Shown: positions 19,466 to 30,061 of the stretch, one piece after another | How the letters are laid out: every line of letters begins with the position of its first letter | How positions within the stretch are numbered: position 1 is the stretch's first letter | Assembly (NCBI GenBank): GCA_038142205.1 | Contig: JAYQJO010000001.1 | Location: 1,240,001-1,304,000, forward strand | From: UBA7359 sp038142205 | GTDB lineage: Bacteria; Pseudomonadota; Gammaproteobacteria; Eutrophobiales; Eutrophobiaceae | Length of the DNA: 64,000 nt | Direction: 5' to 3' | Notes under the pieces: generated by a model | The model's database searches: none | What the model was told of the DNA's origin: nothing | What the model saw: the letters and a program-made list of their open reading frames with translations, nothing else | Made by a program: the position numbers and the translations under genes

Positions 19466-20299
19466 CTAATCAACAGTATTATGCTTAAACTTATTGAATA
19501 ACATATTAATTGCTGCTTTTTGTTTAAGGCTCTCACCATACTGTTTATTAAAATAACAATATGCAGTCGCATATGAAAACTTGTCAGCCCAACTCATGTC
19601 CACATCACATTCTGACTTATCTCTATAACCTTTTAAAAATGCTTCTTTTAATGCAGGAAGCTTATTCCATTTCATATGAAAATAGTTCCATACTGGTACT
19701 AACCCATTCAAACAAGAAATCATATTTCCAATATCGATATATATTGGACCTAAATTACTTGTCCTAAATGTTGTGAAGTTATTAGGAGAGGCATCATATA
19801 TTACGATATTATTCTCTCCGTTTATATTATTTACACTAATATTCGAAAAACCAAAATCACAATGCATGTATGTCATAGGCAATCTTCTTGTATAACTATC
19901 AATGTCATTAACCCCGCATTTCCTCATTGCTTTGATAAACGGCTCAGAAGGGAACCAGTAATTTCTTTCATTAAGCATCATACTATTGTGCAATGTTGCT
20001 AATACGCCTCCTACTCTCTCAAATAATGAAACAGCATCTCTTTCTTTAATAAGATCTTTCATGAAAGCAATATATTCTTCTCTTATAGATTTTTCTGATT
20101 TTATATTCTCAAACTTTACGGTATTTCCATTCTTTTCGAGTGGCTCAGGAAATATAAACGCGAGCTTTTTAGACAAATCAAATATATGCCTCGATTTTAT
20201 GTACTCCTTATCAGAGTCAACATCATATTTTTTTATAACCTCATTATCTTTTAGAAATACATTCTTACTTTTATTTAAATATATATTCTTATCTTCCAT
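19466..20299 (-). CDS. Putative sugar/lipid kinase, aminoglycoside-phosphotransferase fold
   Basis: The 277-residue product is not closely familiar, but YMHCDFGFSNISVNN (near 143-157) matches the catalytic loop H-x-D-x-x-x-x-N of APH/choline-kinase-like enzymes. VIYDASPNN, about 15 residues on, fits the following metal-binding Asp. The N-terminal lobe is lysine-rich as expected for ATP binding. Its place between a flippase and a glycosyltransferase suggests phosphorylation of a glycan or lipid intermediate. That is inference, and it could also be a non-catalytic relative. Confidence 0.6.
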   Translation of the reverse strand: MEDKNIYLNKSKNVFLKDNEVIKKYDVDSDKEYIKSRHIFDLSKKLAFIFPEPLEKNGNTVKFENIKSEKSIREEYIAFMKDLIKERDAVSLFERVGGVLATLHNSMMLNERNYWFPSEPFIKAMRKCGVNDIDSYTRRLPMTYMHCDFGFSNISVNNINGENNIVIYDASPNNFTTFRTSNLGPIYIDIGNMISCLNGLVPVWNYFHMKWNKLPALKEAFLKGYRDKSECDVDMSWADKFSYATAYCYFNKQYGESLKQKAAINMLFNKFKHNTVD

Positions 20300-20302
20300 A
20301 TT

Positions 20303-21580
20303 TTATACTCTATACATCATTTTATTTTCCAATAGACATTTTCTAATTAATAAGAAAAAACATGCAGACTGAATCAATGCAACCACCAACTCAATAATTA
20401 CTGCACCTACAATTCCATTATCTGGAACCACCATAAAACAGCCGATAGAAAGCAACAGCAAAGAGAAAAAAACTTACAATCAATTGTGCTTTAAATTGCC
20501 TAATCGCGGTTAACACATATACCATGTATAAAACCATATTATTTGCAGCAGCAGCAAACATTATTAATAAAAGCTTGTCTGAATGGCCTGACAATTTGTC
20601 TCCATAGATTACTGAAATAATAAAATCGCCAAAAAAATAGATGAAAAACATTCCTAGCGTACCAATTACCATGCCTGTTATTGCAAGCCTATATAACAAC
20701 CCCATAAATTCTTTACTGTTTTTTTTCATGATAACACTTTGATAATTTAGATAAATAAGGTGTTCCAAATGAAGCTGCAATAAGTGAAGAAGCTACAGAA
20801 AAATATACAAGTGCAGCATAAATACCCAATGTACTTGTGCCATTATAAAAAGCTATAAAATATTTTGAAATATTTGGTAATAAAGAAGAAAAGAAAGCAA
20901 CTCCACACAGGGGTAATGCTAAAAAGAAAATTTCTTTTATACTCTCAAGACGACCTTTGAAAAAAAAAATTCAGTACCGAAGGAGATGATAACTCTGTTT
21001 TTAATAATACTGCATTCAAATCATATAATAATAATATAATCACATGACTAACAATCAACCCCAACGCAATATGAATTAAATTCCCACCTTTATAGATAAT
21101 TAAAATTGAAATGATTACTGAAACAATTGATTTCAATATTAACGATAACCCAACATTGAATAAATCATCGTTCTTTTGAAAAAAACCATAAATAATATCA
21201 CTTAATGATTCAAAACACTTTGCGCCCGCGATTATCAGCAAAACCCAACGCATATGAGCATTATCAATAAAAACAAATGAATAACTTATAATTATAAACA
21301 GGGCTGTCAAAGAAGTGATAAATCGCAAACTATAATAATCCGTGTTGGCATGCTCTGCTTTAGCATCAGATGTTATCACAAGCCTCAAACGCATATTTGT
21401 TAACATAAATACAGGGGCAGAAATAGCAAAAGCTAGTGCGTATATACCTACTGAATCTAAACCTAATACATTTGTAATTAATATTACTATTAACCATGAA
21501 CTTGCCGCATAGCCAATATTACCAGCTGTATACCAAAGTGAATTTTTTAGTATTGAATTACTTAATAAACTTCTTAACAT
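20303..21580 (-). CDS. wzx: Polysaccharide flippase, Wzx/MATE-like (three frameshifts)
   Basis: The gene begins MLRSLLSNSILKNSLWYTAG and shows a series of hydrophobic helices typical of Wzx. Frame changes fall at the A10 run 20960-20969, the T8 run 20719-20726 and the A7 run 20466-20472. Corrected, it runs to a TAA at 20303-20305 for about 425 residues, the normal size for Wzx with about 12 membrane helices. Three breaks, all in the longest homopolymers of the gene, suggest sequencing error. If real, this flippase would be dead. Wzx moves the undecaprenyl-linked repeat across the inner membrane. A second flippase gene lies at 42082-43566. Confidence 0.75.
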
Positions 21581-21632
21581 AAATATTAATACAACTATAT
21601 TTTAATGCCGCATTTTCATATAGAAAAAATAT

Positions 21633-23584
21633 TTAACTTATCCACTTTTCATACCAAGATTGAAACATAATAACATTCCATAATTGATGATGACAATTTC
21701 TTACGCCAGACTGATGATCTTCCCATGCTTTCTTTATTACATTGCTGTCTAACACTCCTTGTTCTTTAATTTTTTCATAATCTAATAAATCCATTGCCCA
21801 TTTTTTTAAAGGCCCTCTCAACCATTTATCTAATGGAATACCAAAGCCCATTTTGGGTCGATTTACCAACTCTTCAGGGACATGCTTATACAATACCTGT
21901 CTCAATAAATACTTGCCTTGATTATTTTGTATTTTATATTTGATTGGAATCTGCCAAGCAAAATCAATCAAGTTGTGATTTAAATAGGGAACCCTACTTT
22001 CTAAACTAACAGCCATCGAAGCTCTGTCTACTTTAACAAGTACGTCATCGGATAAATATTTAACAGTATCGTTATATAACATTTTTTTGGTTGCTGTTAA
22101 ATTCTTCATGACTTCATCTTCTACACGGTTATTAACAGTATTATGATTAATCACAATTTTAGAATTAAACCACGTTGAAGTAAGCGATCTATAGAGTTCA
22201 TCATCACTTTCCATATTTAGTACGCGACCAATTTTATGAATTTTTTCGCCGGCTAATCGCAATTGATAATTTACTGGAATATATTTTGATAAAGTCTTAT
22301 AAATTGTATCCCACTTTTCTGGTGAAACACCTAACAGTATATTCCCAAGAAACATACGTATGCTAGAAGGTAGTTTATTAGCTCTTTCACTAATATTATA
22401 GCTATATACATGTCGGTTGTAGCCGCAAAATAATTCATCAGCCCCATCACCAGATAACGCTACTTTAACTTTTGTTTTAGCTAATTTTGAAACCAAATAA
22501 GTAGGGATTTGCGAAGAATCTGCAAAAGGTTCATCATATATATCGGCTAATAAAGGAATGGTTGCCATTGCGTCGGCAGATGACACTATCATTTCTGTAT
22601 GATCTGTCTTTAGGTGCTCAGCTACAGCACGTGCTTGTATCGACTCATCATATCCAACTTCAGAAAAACCCATAGAAAATGTTTTAATAGGGTTTACTGA
22701 TTGTTTTTGCATCAAAGCTACAACCAACGATGAATCAATACCTCCAGATAAAAATGCACCTATCGGAACATCAGAAACCATACATGATTTAACTGCACTT
22801 TTAAGCCGTATTTCCAATTCATTAACAAGTTCATTTTCATTGAGGCCAGTGATAGGATTTTGTTCTCCATGTTCAACTACATCTTTAAGGGACCAATATG
22901 ATTTAACATCAGGTAGCTTACCTACTGAATTTAAATTAACCTTGCAAAATGAGCCAGACTCTAATTTACGGAAACCTTTGAAAATACAGAATGGAGAAGG
23001 GACATAAGAATATTGAAAAAATCCTGATAGCGATTCAATGTCTAACTCTGGCTTGAAGTCAGGCCAAGCTTTGAAAGCTTTGAGCTCAGATGCAAACATA
23101 AAAACACCTTTATACCAGCCATAGTACAATGGCTTCTCACCAAGCCTATCCCTACATAAATATAACGTTTTATTTTTTTATCCCATACAGCTATCGCAAA
23201 CATTCCTATTGTTTTTTTTATAGTTTTTTCAATCCCCCATTTTGATACACTTTCAATCAATACCTTGGTATCTGAATGGCCATCAAATTCAACACCCTCT
23301 GCTGATAATTGCTTACGCAGCTCTAAAAAGTTATAGATTTCTCCGTTAAACACCATTACATAGCGACCACATGTTGAGTGAATTGGTTGTCCGCCAGTTT
23401 CACTAAGGTCAATAATAGAAAGCCTTCTGTGCCCCATTGCAATACTATTATTTTCTCCGCACCATATCCCTATTGCATCTGGTCCACGGTGAGTTAAAGA
23501 TTTAGCTGATTCTCTAACAATAGAGTCGACGGGCCGTTCTGGCATTGAGTTTGGGTGGATTAAAAAGCCCGTTAGACCGCACAT
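21633..23584 (-). CDS. asnB: Asparagine synthase-type glutamine amidotransferase, copy 1 (frameshifted)
   Basis: Residue 2 is the nucleophilic cysteine (MCGLTGF). The class II glutaminase domain runs to about residue 200, including NGEIYNF and HRGPDA. The synthetase domain follows, with the ATP loop GAFLSGGIDSSLVVALM. A one-base deletion near 23151-23165 (TTT run) breaks the frame before RDRLGEKPLYYG. Corrected length is about 650 residues. In glycan clusters such enzymes (compare WbpS) transfer ammonia to a sugar carboxylate, forming a uronamide. Copy 1 sits between wzx and the polymerase gene. Confidence 0.85.
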
Positions 23585-23662
23585 GATAATTTTTTTTTCA
23601 TAGGAATTGATTCTTAAAAATAACTTTCAGCAGTAGAAAAATATAAATTTCTAGTATTTATA

Positions 23663-25027
23663 TTACTTAGATGATGTAGTACTTATTCTTGAAGCTGCAT
23701 ATAGTAGAATTATCACAAACCAAAATAAGGGATGCCTTAAGGTTAGATGTGCCGAAGAGAATATTAATAAAGCAGTTAAAGCAAAAAGACCGTGAAAGTC
23801 TTTTTTTAACAAAGTTAAATAAGCTACCCTACCAGCGAACAGAAAAAATATTAATACGCCAACGATGCCAGCATTGGTTAATAAGTCCAAGTATGTGTTA
23901 TGAGATTCCATACCCATAAATGGAGCTTCTATACCTGAGTAGGCACCAGGGCCAAATCCGAATACAGGTGAGTATTTCCACGCTTCAATACTATTTTCAT
24001 ATAAATACAATCGTGCATTTATCTTCCCTTCCTCACCCCCAGTGACTTTCTTAGTCATACTATCCTTCTTATTCTTATTCTTATTCTTATTCTTATTCTT
24101 ATTCTTATTCTTATCGTCAGCATAAATTCCATCATTTTTAACATCAATTTTTTTAATTATTCCTGATGCGACTTTCGAATACAAAATTCCAGACATATAC
24201 ATTGAGCTATTACCTGGCCTCTTAAAAATATCATCAGCGAGCATATAAAACATCACGCCTGTTATCAAAACTAGCAAGGGGTAAAGCCAAAAGTAGTTTG
24301 TTTTTTTTCTACATGATAGATAGGCAATAAACATGATTAAATAAAATACTGCTATTATTTCTACAGCACTACTTAATGCATCCGATCTTATATGCCATCC
24401 CATCCAAAATATTAAGGTTATAAAAATAGCGAATATGATTTTATTTTCCTTAGTTATTTGCCTTATTGCTAAAAATGGCAACAGACAAAATAAAAGGGCT
24501 AACTGATTTGGGTTTTTCGACCAAGCGCTGAAACGTGTAGCATTATGATAAGAAGTTAATCGCAAATTCTGGTACCAGTCAGTACTCAAACTAAAATGCT
24601 TTATTGATATCTCAATAGAATACGCAACTAATAGTAATGACACAGAAATATATATTAGATATTTTACTATTCTTTCCGCGCTTTCTGAAAAAAAACAAAT
24701 CCTCGTATAAATTAATAAACTTACAAATGCTGCATAACAATAACCGATCGTGCTGTGTAAGACAATTGAGCCTTTAGGTAAATTCAAATACTGGCTCATA
24801 AAAACGCCCAACAATATTGATGTTAATAATGCCGACCAAAAGTATAAAATCGGCTTTATTTTAACCATCAATTCTTTATAGCCTGCTTTTTGCAGCACTT
24901 GATAAAATATGCTGAAACTTAAAAGTATCATTAATACTTCACTAAGCCCGACAGGAAGATCAAAAAATCTTAAATTAGTTGCAGCAGATAAGAATAGAGC
25001 AAGAGCAAAAATAAAATCAATCATCAT
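23663..25027 (-). CDS. wzy: O-antigen polymerase/ligase-like membrane protein with a Lys-Asn repeat loop
   Basis: The 454-residue product has about ten membrane segments. The Wzy/WaaL-family signature lies near 350-372: GFGPGAYSG and SHNTYLDLLTNAGIVG, with the conserved His in a large periplasmic loop. Inside that loop, near residues 305-325, is a low-complexity (KN)n tract encoded by eight exact copies of a 6-bp unit (24066-24113). This is probably the Wzy that polymerises repeats in the periplasm. WaaL shares the same signature, so a ligase role cannot be excluded. It is the only such gene in the window, next to asnB copy 1. Confidence 0.75.
   Translation of the reverse strand: MMIDFIFALALFLSAATNLRFFDLPVGLSEVLMILLSFSIFYQVLQKAGYKELMVKIKPILYFWSALLTSILLGVFMSQYLNLPKGSIVLHSTIGYCYAAFVSLLIYTRICFFSESAERIVKYLIYISVSLLLVAYSIEISIKHFSLSTDWYQNLRLTSYHNATRFSAWSKNPNQLALLFCLLPFLAIRQITKENKIIFAIFITLIFWMGWHIRSDALSSAVEIIAVFYLIMFIAYLSCRKKTNYFWLYPLLVLITGVMFYMLADDIFKRPGNSSMYMSGILYSKVASGIIKKIDVKNDGIYADDKNKNKNKNKNKNKNKKDSMTKKVTGGEEGKINARLYLYENSIEAWKYSPVFGFGPGAYSGIEAPFMGMESHNTYLDLLTNAGIVGVLIFFLFAGRVAYLTLLKKDFHGLFALTALLIFSSAHLTLRHPLFWFVIILLYAASRISTTSSK
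24066..24113. repeat. Eight-copy hexanucleotide microsatellite (TTCTTA)8 inside wzy
   Basis: Eight perfect tandem copies of TTCTTA (AAGAAT on the coding strand) encode alternating Lys and Asn in the polymerase's periplasmic loop. Because the unit is six bases, gain or loss of copies keeps the reading frame and changes only loop length. Confidence 0.95.
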
Positions 25028-25122
25028 TGTTATGATTTATTAGTCATATTCTAATGAATATCTATAAATAATTTTTATTGTGTTTTTATATAAGTCTATC
25101 AACATATTTTATGTCATTAAAA

Positions 25123-26010
25123 TCATACAAGATACTTAACTTCTGAACCTTCGCCGATTTCTTCTTGCAAAATTAATTTTTCATTTTCTTTTTTCCACAA
25201 ACTTCCTTGCTCAACTTCGATTCCTTTTGATAGCACATTTCGAGATATTGCGACCACTCCTCCTTCTTTTAAATACATTCTTATATTTTCAATCCCTAAT
25301 CTAATTTGATCATCTGAAAAATATTGTTTATTTAGAAGGTTACTAACTCTTATCACATCAAATTTATGATGTAGCTTTACATTATATTTGAAACAATCCT
25401 GTTCTATTAAAGAAATACTTTTGTTGTTACAAACCAGTGGATTAAGTAAAGATATTGTATGTGACTCAACGAAGGAACTACGGAATTTACTTAATTTTAA
25501 ATAAATACTGGAAAAAAAATTAGAAAATATGCACCACTTGTGTTCTGAATCAGGCAGCCTTAATCCCAAGCGCCAAACTCTTAAAAGTACAGGACCCCCT
25601 GTAGTTGCGCGATATTCTTTAAGAAAATATTTTTTATAAACCTTTAATTCTAGAAATTTATCCATGATTGTTACGCTTATTTTTTTTTCCATAAATTCTG
25701 TTTGCAGGAACTCCTGAAGCTCTAGCGTTGTTATTCCATCAGATGCGCCTAAATCCAATATAGTTATAGAATCATAATTGTGTTTTTTTAAGTTACGTAA
25801 TAAAAGTTTAGATACTCCTACTAATCTTCCTGAATTTGTTCTTTTCCATGTATTTTCAATTCGCACGTCGTCTAAGATTTTACTAAATTTTTTAGTCAGC
25901 TCAGGAGTCCAATCTCCTGATTGATACTTTCTCAAACATTCAAAATCAGCATGAAAAACATACCTCCAAATCCTCTGATCAGGGATTGCTCCTTTAGAAA
26001 TTATTTTCAT
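25123..26010 (-). CDS. Putative SAM-dependent methyltransferase-like protein
   Basis: The 295-residue product has one clear feature: ITILDLGASDGITTLELQEF (near 92-111), a class I methyltransferase motif I, followed by an acidic VTIMD segment and a late VIRVSNLLNK / YLKEGGVVAISR pair at motif IV/VI positions. The rest, including a long basic middle part, is not familiar. The gene is intact and 12 bases after a glycosyltransferase, so a role on the same glycan or its lipid carrier is likely. It may belong to a divergent methyltransferase group. Confidence 0.55.
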   Translation of the reverse strand: MKIISKGAIPDQRIWRYVFHADFECLRKYQSGDWTPELTKKFSKILDDVRIENTWKRTNSGRLVGVSKLLLRNLKKHNYDSITILDLGASDGITTLELQEFLQTEFMEKKISVTIMDKFLELKVYKKYFLKEYRATTGGPVLLRVWRLGLRLPDSEHKWCIFSNFFSSIYLKLSKFRSSFVESHTISLLNPLVCNNKSISLIEQDCFKYNVKLHHKFDVIRVSNLLNKQYFSDDQIRLGIENIRMYLKEGGVVAISRNVLSKGIEVEQGSLWKKENEKLILQEEIGEGSEVKYLV

Positions 26011-26022
26011 GAATAAAAATGA

Positions 26023-27195
26023 TTAGATATTGTTTAATGTCATTTGTGTTGCATTAATCATTTTTCTTTTGGAATACTTACCTATAATATAATTTCTAAT
26101 CTCTGATGAATCATAATTTCCGGACTTATAATCAGAGACAACTGATGACCATGCACTGGCTAACTCACTTGGGGAACCAATAGGCACAACCTTTCCAAAT
26201 ATAGAAATAATTTCTTTGACATCACTAACATCTGTCGAAACGCAAGGGTTCCCACAAGACATACCTTCTATAATAACATTTGGGAATCCTTCTGATTTTG
26301 AGGTTAGAGTAAGAACATCGATCGCATTATAGATTTCAACCATGTTTTCTTGTTTACCTAACCAAGTCACGTTATTTTCTAATCCTAATGACATTGATAA
26401 GCTTTGTAATTTTTCAAGTTCTTTATCCGCCCCTTCTCCAACACATATCAATTTAATATTATTATCATGCTGACAATAAATTGAAGCTGCTTTTAAAAAT
26501 ACGTCATGTGCCTTTAATGGGTGAATTCTTGCAACCAAGCCAATGATTATCACTTCATCAGCAACACCTATTTTTTTGCGCCAAGACTTGCCCTGTTCTG
26601 GCTCATATTTATATTCGTCTGTGTCTACGCCATTATTAATAACTGTCCAGTTTTTGCATTTGAACCCTTTATCAATATGAAACTGCATAACTTTATTAGA
26701 ATTAGCAATAACATTTTCAATCATACCAGAGACATATTTACAAAATAAAAATGGAATTTTTACTTTTAAACTGCCGCCAATCCCAGTAGATCTCACACCC
26801 CATACTAACTTACAGTTACTTAAACTTAAGCTTACTAATAATGCAATAAAATTTGTTAACTCTAGCATGCTATAAAGAATAACTGATTCATTCTTTTTAA
26901 GTAATTTTCTAAATTTAAAAAACCAAAAAACTGGAAATAAAAAATCTAGATACTTTAAAGAACATCTATTCAATAAAGGTATAACATCAATTTCACTATT
27001 AACTTCTTTACTTAGAATCAAAGGATCGCTCTTCAACAAAGTAATGATGGTTACTTTAAATTCTTTCTTGCTTAACCCATTAGCTAATTCTATTAGTTGT
27101 CGCTCAGTACCCGCATACTCGATACTGCCAATAAAAAATACTAAATTTTTCAGCTCTAAACCTTTCTCTAGTTCTAAATTACATCCAGCGTTCAT
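26023..27195 (-). CDS. Glycosyltransferase family 4
   Basis: The 390-residue enzyme shows the GT4 pattern: N-terminal FIGSIEYAGTERQLIELANG and, in the C-terminal half, LTSKSEGFPNVIIEGMSCG with the E-x7-E donor site. Its start overlaps the end of asnB copy 2 by 17 bases, so the two are tightly linked. It probably transfers one hexose or amino sugar of the repeat at the cytosolic membrane face. Specificity cannot be assigned. Confidence 0.87.
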   Translation of the reverse strand: MNAGCNLELEKGLELKNLVFFIGSIEYAGTERQLIELANGLSKKEFKVTIITLLKSDPLILSKEVNSEIDVIPLLNRCSLKYLDFLFPVFWFFKFRKLLKKNESVILYSMLELTNFIALLVSLSLSNCKLVWGVRSTGIGGSLKVKIPFLFCKYVSGMIENVIANSNKVMQFHIDKGFKCKNWTVINNGVDTDEYKYEPEQGKSWRKKIGVADEVIIIGLVARIHPLKAHDVFLKAASIYCQHDNNIKLICVGEGADKELEKLQSLSMSLGLENNVTWLGKQENMVEIYNAIDVLTLTSKSEGFPNVIIEGMSCGNPCVSTDVSDVKEIISIFGKVVPIGSPSELASAWSSVVSDYKSGNYDSSEIRNYIIGKYSKRKMINATQMTLNNI

Positions 27196-29101
27196 GCCAT
27201 GCCTGAAAAACGAGAATATCCCATAAATAATATTGCCAATTCTTTTTGCCAGATAAATGCTCTTGCCATTTTTTACTTATCAATTTTGAATTTAAATATC
27301 CTTCTTGTCGAATTCTATTTTCATTTAACAGACTATCTGCCCACTCTCTTAAAGGACCTCGTAACCAATTATCAAGAGGAACTCCAAAACCCATCTTTGG
27401 CCGTTCAAATAATTCTTGGGGCACGTACTTCTGCAACACTTGCCTCATCAACCATTTACTTTTTCCATTTCTAATCTTGAATTTCAATGGTAATTGCCAC
27501 GAAAACTCTACTACCCTATGGTCAATTAATGGTACTCGTGCTTCTAAAGAATTAGCCATACTGGCTCTATCAATTTTAGTAAGAATATCATCTGGTAAAT
27601 ATGTGTGATAATCTAAATACTCCATTCTTTCTATATATTCAGGAAGAAAACCTTGTATTGCCTCATCCCAAATAGCCCCTTTCTTTTCTTCACTGTTTAA
27701 TACCAACTCATTAGGATTTTTCCAATGACTTAACAGGTATCGATAAAGCTCATCATCATTCTGCAGGAGTATGTCAGGGATTTTTCTAATTTTTTCGCCG
27801 AATTTAGAATCAGTTAAGCATGTTGGCATGGCATTTGAAAAAGCTCTTAAACGACCAGATTTTATGGAATTAATCATTAAAGATAATCCGTTTAAAAATG
27901 AATCAGGAAGTCTTTTTCTACTACGTTGTATTCGTTCAGCTAAAAAGTACCTATCATATCCAGCAAAACACTCATCACCACCGTCTCCAGATAATGCAAC
28001 AGTGACATGTTGTCGTGCTAACTCAGAAACTAAAAATGTAGGGATCTGTGACGAATCAGAAAATGGTTCATCGTAAATATCCGGTAATTTTGGAATAACA
28101 TTAAGCGCATCATCAGACGATACATATAATTCTGAATGATTTGTTTTTAAATGTTTTGCAATTATCGCTGCATGTTCTGCCTCATTATAGTTACTCTCTT
28201 CAAAACCTATGGTGAATGTGTTTATTGGACTTGATGATTGTGCTTGCATAAGAGCGACAACTAATGACGAATCAATGCCTCCAGAAAGAAAAGCACCCAA
28301 TGGAACATCTGATATCATTCTTCGTCCGACAGCATCTAACAATAATTCATTTAGTTTATTTGTAGCTTCAAAATCATTGAAATCAATTCTATTATAACTA
28401 GCTCGTTGAACAATATTAGATAACGACCAGTATGAATTTATTTTTGGTTCTTCTCCTAACCTGACTTTAAGAATACAACCTGCTTCAAGTTTAAATACGT
28501 TTTGATAAATAGACATAGGTGCTGGCACATAATTATGTCTCATAAAGCTGGCGAGAGCATCACGGTTTATACACGGACTCCATCCTTTATGTGCTCTTAA
28601 TGCTTTTAGTTCTGAACCAAATAGGAAAAGACCATTAAAATTCCCATAGTACAATGGTTTTATTCCCATCCTATCTCTTACTAATGATAGTAAATTTAAT
28701 TTACTATCCCATACAGCAAAAGCAAACATTCCAATTAGTTTAGATACTGTATTTTCAACTCCCCACGTAGCGATAGCTTCAAGAAGTGTTTCTGTATCGG
28801 AATCACCTCGAAAATTAATACCTAGTGATATTAATTCCTTCCTGATCTCAATGTGATTATAAATTTCACCATTATAAACCAAAACCCAACGGCCATTGTT
28901 TGACATCATTGGCTGCCGTCCAGACTTTGAAAGATCTATGACAGCTAGCCGAGTATGTCCAAGAGTAATCCCTTTATTCTTATCTACCCAAACACCTTGA
29001 TCATCAGGCCCCCTCTTTCTAAGGATCTCAGTCATTGCAGAACAATCCGACTGCAATGATTCAATCGAATTATTAGTAAGTATTCCAGTAAGACCACACA
29101 T
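27179..29101 (-). CDS. asnB: Asparagine synthase-type glutamine amidotransferase, copy 2
   Basis: This is the longest intact copy at 640 residues. Cys2 (MCGLTG), RKRGPDDQG, NGEIYNH and RDRMGIKPLYYG mark the glutaminase half. GAFLSGGIDSSLVVALMQ, DEPFSDSSQIPTFLVS and SGDGGDECFAGYDRY mark the ATP/AMP-binding synthetase half. It resembles copy 1 more than copies 3 and 4. Its presence in the glycan operon suggests it converts a sugar carboxylate into an amide, rather than making free asparagine. Confidence 0.92.
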   Translation of the reverse strand: MCGLTGILTNNSIESLQSDCSAMTEILRKRGPDDQGVWVDKNKGITLGHTRLAVIDLSKSGRQPMMSNNGRWVLVYNGEIYNHIEIRKELISLGINFRGDSDTETLLEAIATWGVENTVSKLIGMFAFAVWDSKLNLLSLVRDRMGIKPLYYGNFNGLFLFGSELKALRAHKGWSPCINRDALASFMRHNYVPAPMSIYQNVFKLEAGCILKVRLGEEPKINSYWSLSNIVQRASYNRIDFNDFEATNKLNELLLDAVGRRMISDVPLGAFLSGGIDSSLVVALMQAQSSSPINTFTIGFEESNYNEAEHAAIIAKHLKTNHSELYVSSDDALNVIPKLPDIYDEPFSDSSQIPTFLVSELARQHVTVALSGDGGDECFAGYDRYFLAERIQRSRKRLPDSFLNGLSLMINSIKSGRLRAFSNAMPTCLTDSKFGEKIRKIPDILLQNDDELYRYLLSHWKNPNELVLNSEEKKGAIWDEAIQGFLPEYIERMEYLDYHTYLPDDILTKIDRASMANSLEARVPLIDHRVVEFSWQLPLKFKIRNGKSKWLMRQVLQKYVPQELFERPKMGFGVPLDNWLRGPLREWADSLLNENRIRQEGYLNSKLISKKWQEHLSGKKNWQYYLWDILVFQAWHERWM

Positions 29102-29221
29102 AATTAGAACCTAATCAATAATTAAGGGTTAATTAAAATACTATTAGTAAGTAAGGAATGAAGAAAAAACGGTATTGGAAAAACATTAACTAAGATGGAA
29201 TTATATTTACTAGAAAAATCT

Positions 29222-30061
29222 TTACTTAATATTTTGAAAAACGAACTCATTACACCCAATTCCACCTGCACATGTAATCAATTTTAATAATTGAAACTTT
29301 TGCATGTGATAAAAATTAAATATTTCTTCTGGTTTTGCAACTTCAAAAGGCAAACCACCAACCCAATCAATAACGTCATACCAAGGAGACATACCGCGAA
29401 CACTACTATAAGAACGCCAATGTTTGAAAGGCTTTAACCTAATTATATCTCTGACAAAAGTTGGTCCCCACAATCGAATAAAAGCAGGCCATAAAATTAA
29501 AAACCTAAGGTTCTCAGGCAATCGATTGTAAAATGTTTTTATTATTTTCCAATAACGACTAGCTCGACCTTGATCATTGTATATTGATATAAATAGTAGA
29601 CCACCTGCCTTTACAGGTAGAATAACGTTATTCAAAGCATCCCACATATTTCCTGAATGATGTAAAACGCCCCAAGAATAAACAATATCAAATTGTCCTA
29701 GAGATTTAATATATTCTTTATTAAGAACAGAGCCTTCCTCAACTAACCAGTCTTCATCATCAGGATAGTAACGCTGTCTTAATTCTTTAGTACAAGCTAC
29801 TGATTGCGGGTCATAATCAAAAGAATATACTTTAGCGCCCATACGTCTAGCTACTAAAGAAGATAGACCACTACCAGATCCGATATCAAGAAATGACTTA
29901 CCTTTTAAAGTAGTCGAACCTAACATTTTAGATATTGATTCTTCCGCTTTATTAATATGACTTTCATCTAAATGTCTTAAAAAATGAGACCAATTGTCAC
30001 CAAAGGCAAAGCGCATGCCAGAATTTATTTCTTGCGTATGGTTTAAATTTGATCCGCTCAT
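29222..30061 (-). CDS. Class I SAM-dependent methyltransferase
   Basis: The 279-residue protein has motif I KSFLDIGSGSGLSSLVARRM (near 54-73), an acidic partner VYSFDYDPQS and motif IV FDIVYSWGVLHHSGNMWDAL, typical of class I O- or N-methyltransferases of polysaccharide loci. It overlaps the preceding glycosyltransferase gene by four bases and is intact. The acceptor is unknown, but O-methylation of a sugar hydroxyl is the simplest guess. Confidence 0.85.
   Translation of the reverse strand: MSGSNLNHTQEINSGMRFAFGDNWSHFLRHLDESHINKAEESISKMLGSTTLKGKSFLDIGSGSGLSSLVARRMGAKVYSFDYDPQSVACTKELRQRYYPDDEDWLVEEGSVLNKEYIKSLGQFDIVYSWGVLHHSGNMWDALNNVILPVKAGGLLFISIYNDQGRASRYWKIIKTFYNRLPENLRFLILWPAFIRLWGPTFVRDIIRLKPFKHWRSYSSVRGMSPWYDVIDWVGGLPFEVAKPEEIFNFYHMQKFQLLKLITCAGGIGCNEFVFQNIK

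Noticed and set aside
23042..23129. Overlapping ORFs at asnB copy 1 as two genes
   Set aside because: The two frames are parts of one asparagine-synthase gene separated by a one-base shift.
24066..24113. Tandem repeat that could be taken as a CRISPR-like array
   Set aside because: Units are 6 bases, contiguous, with no spacers, and lie inside a coding frame.
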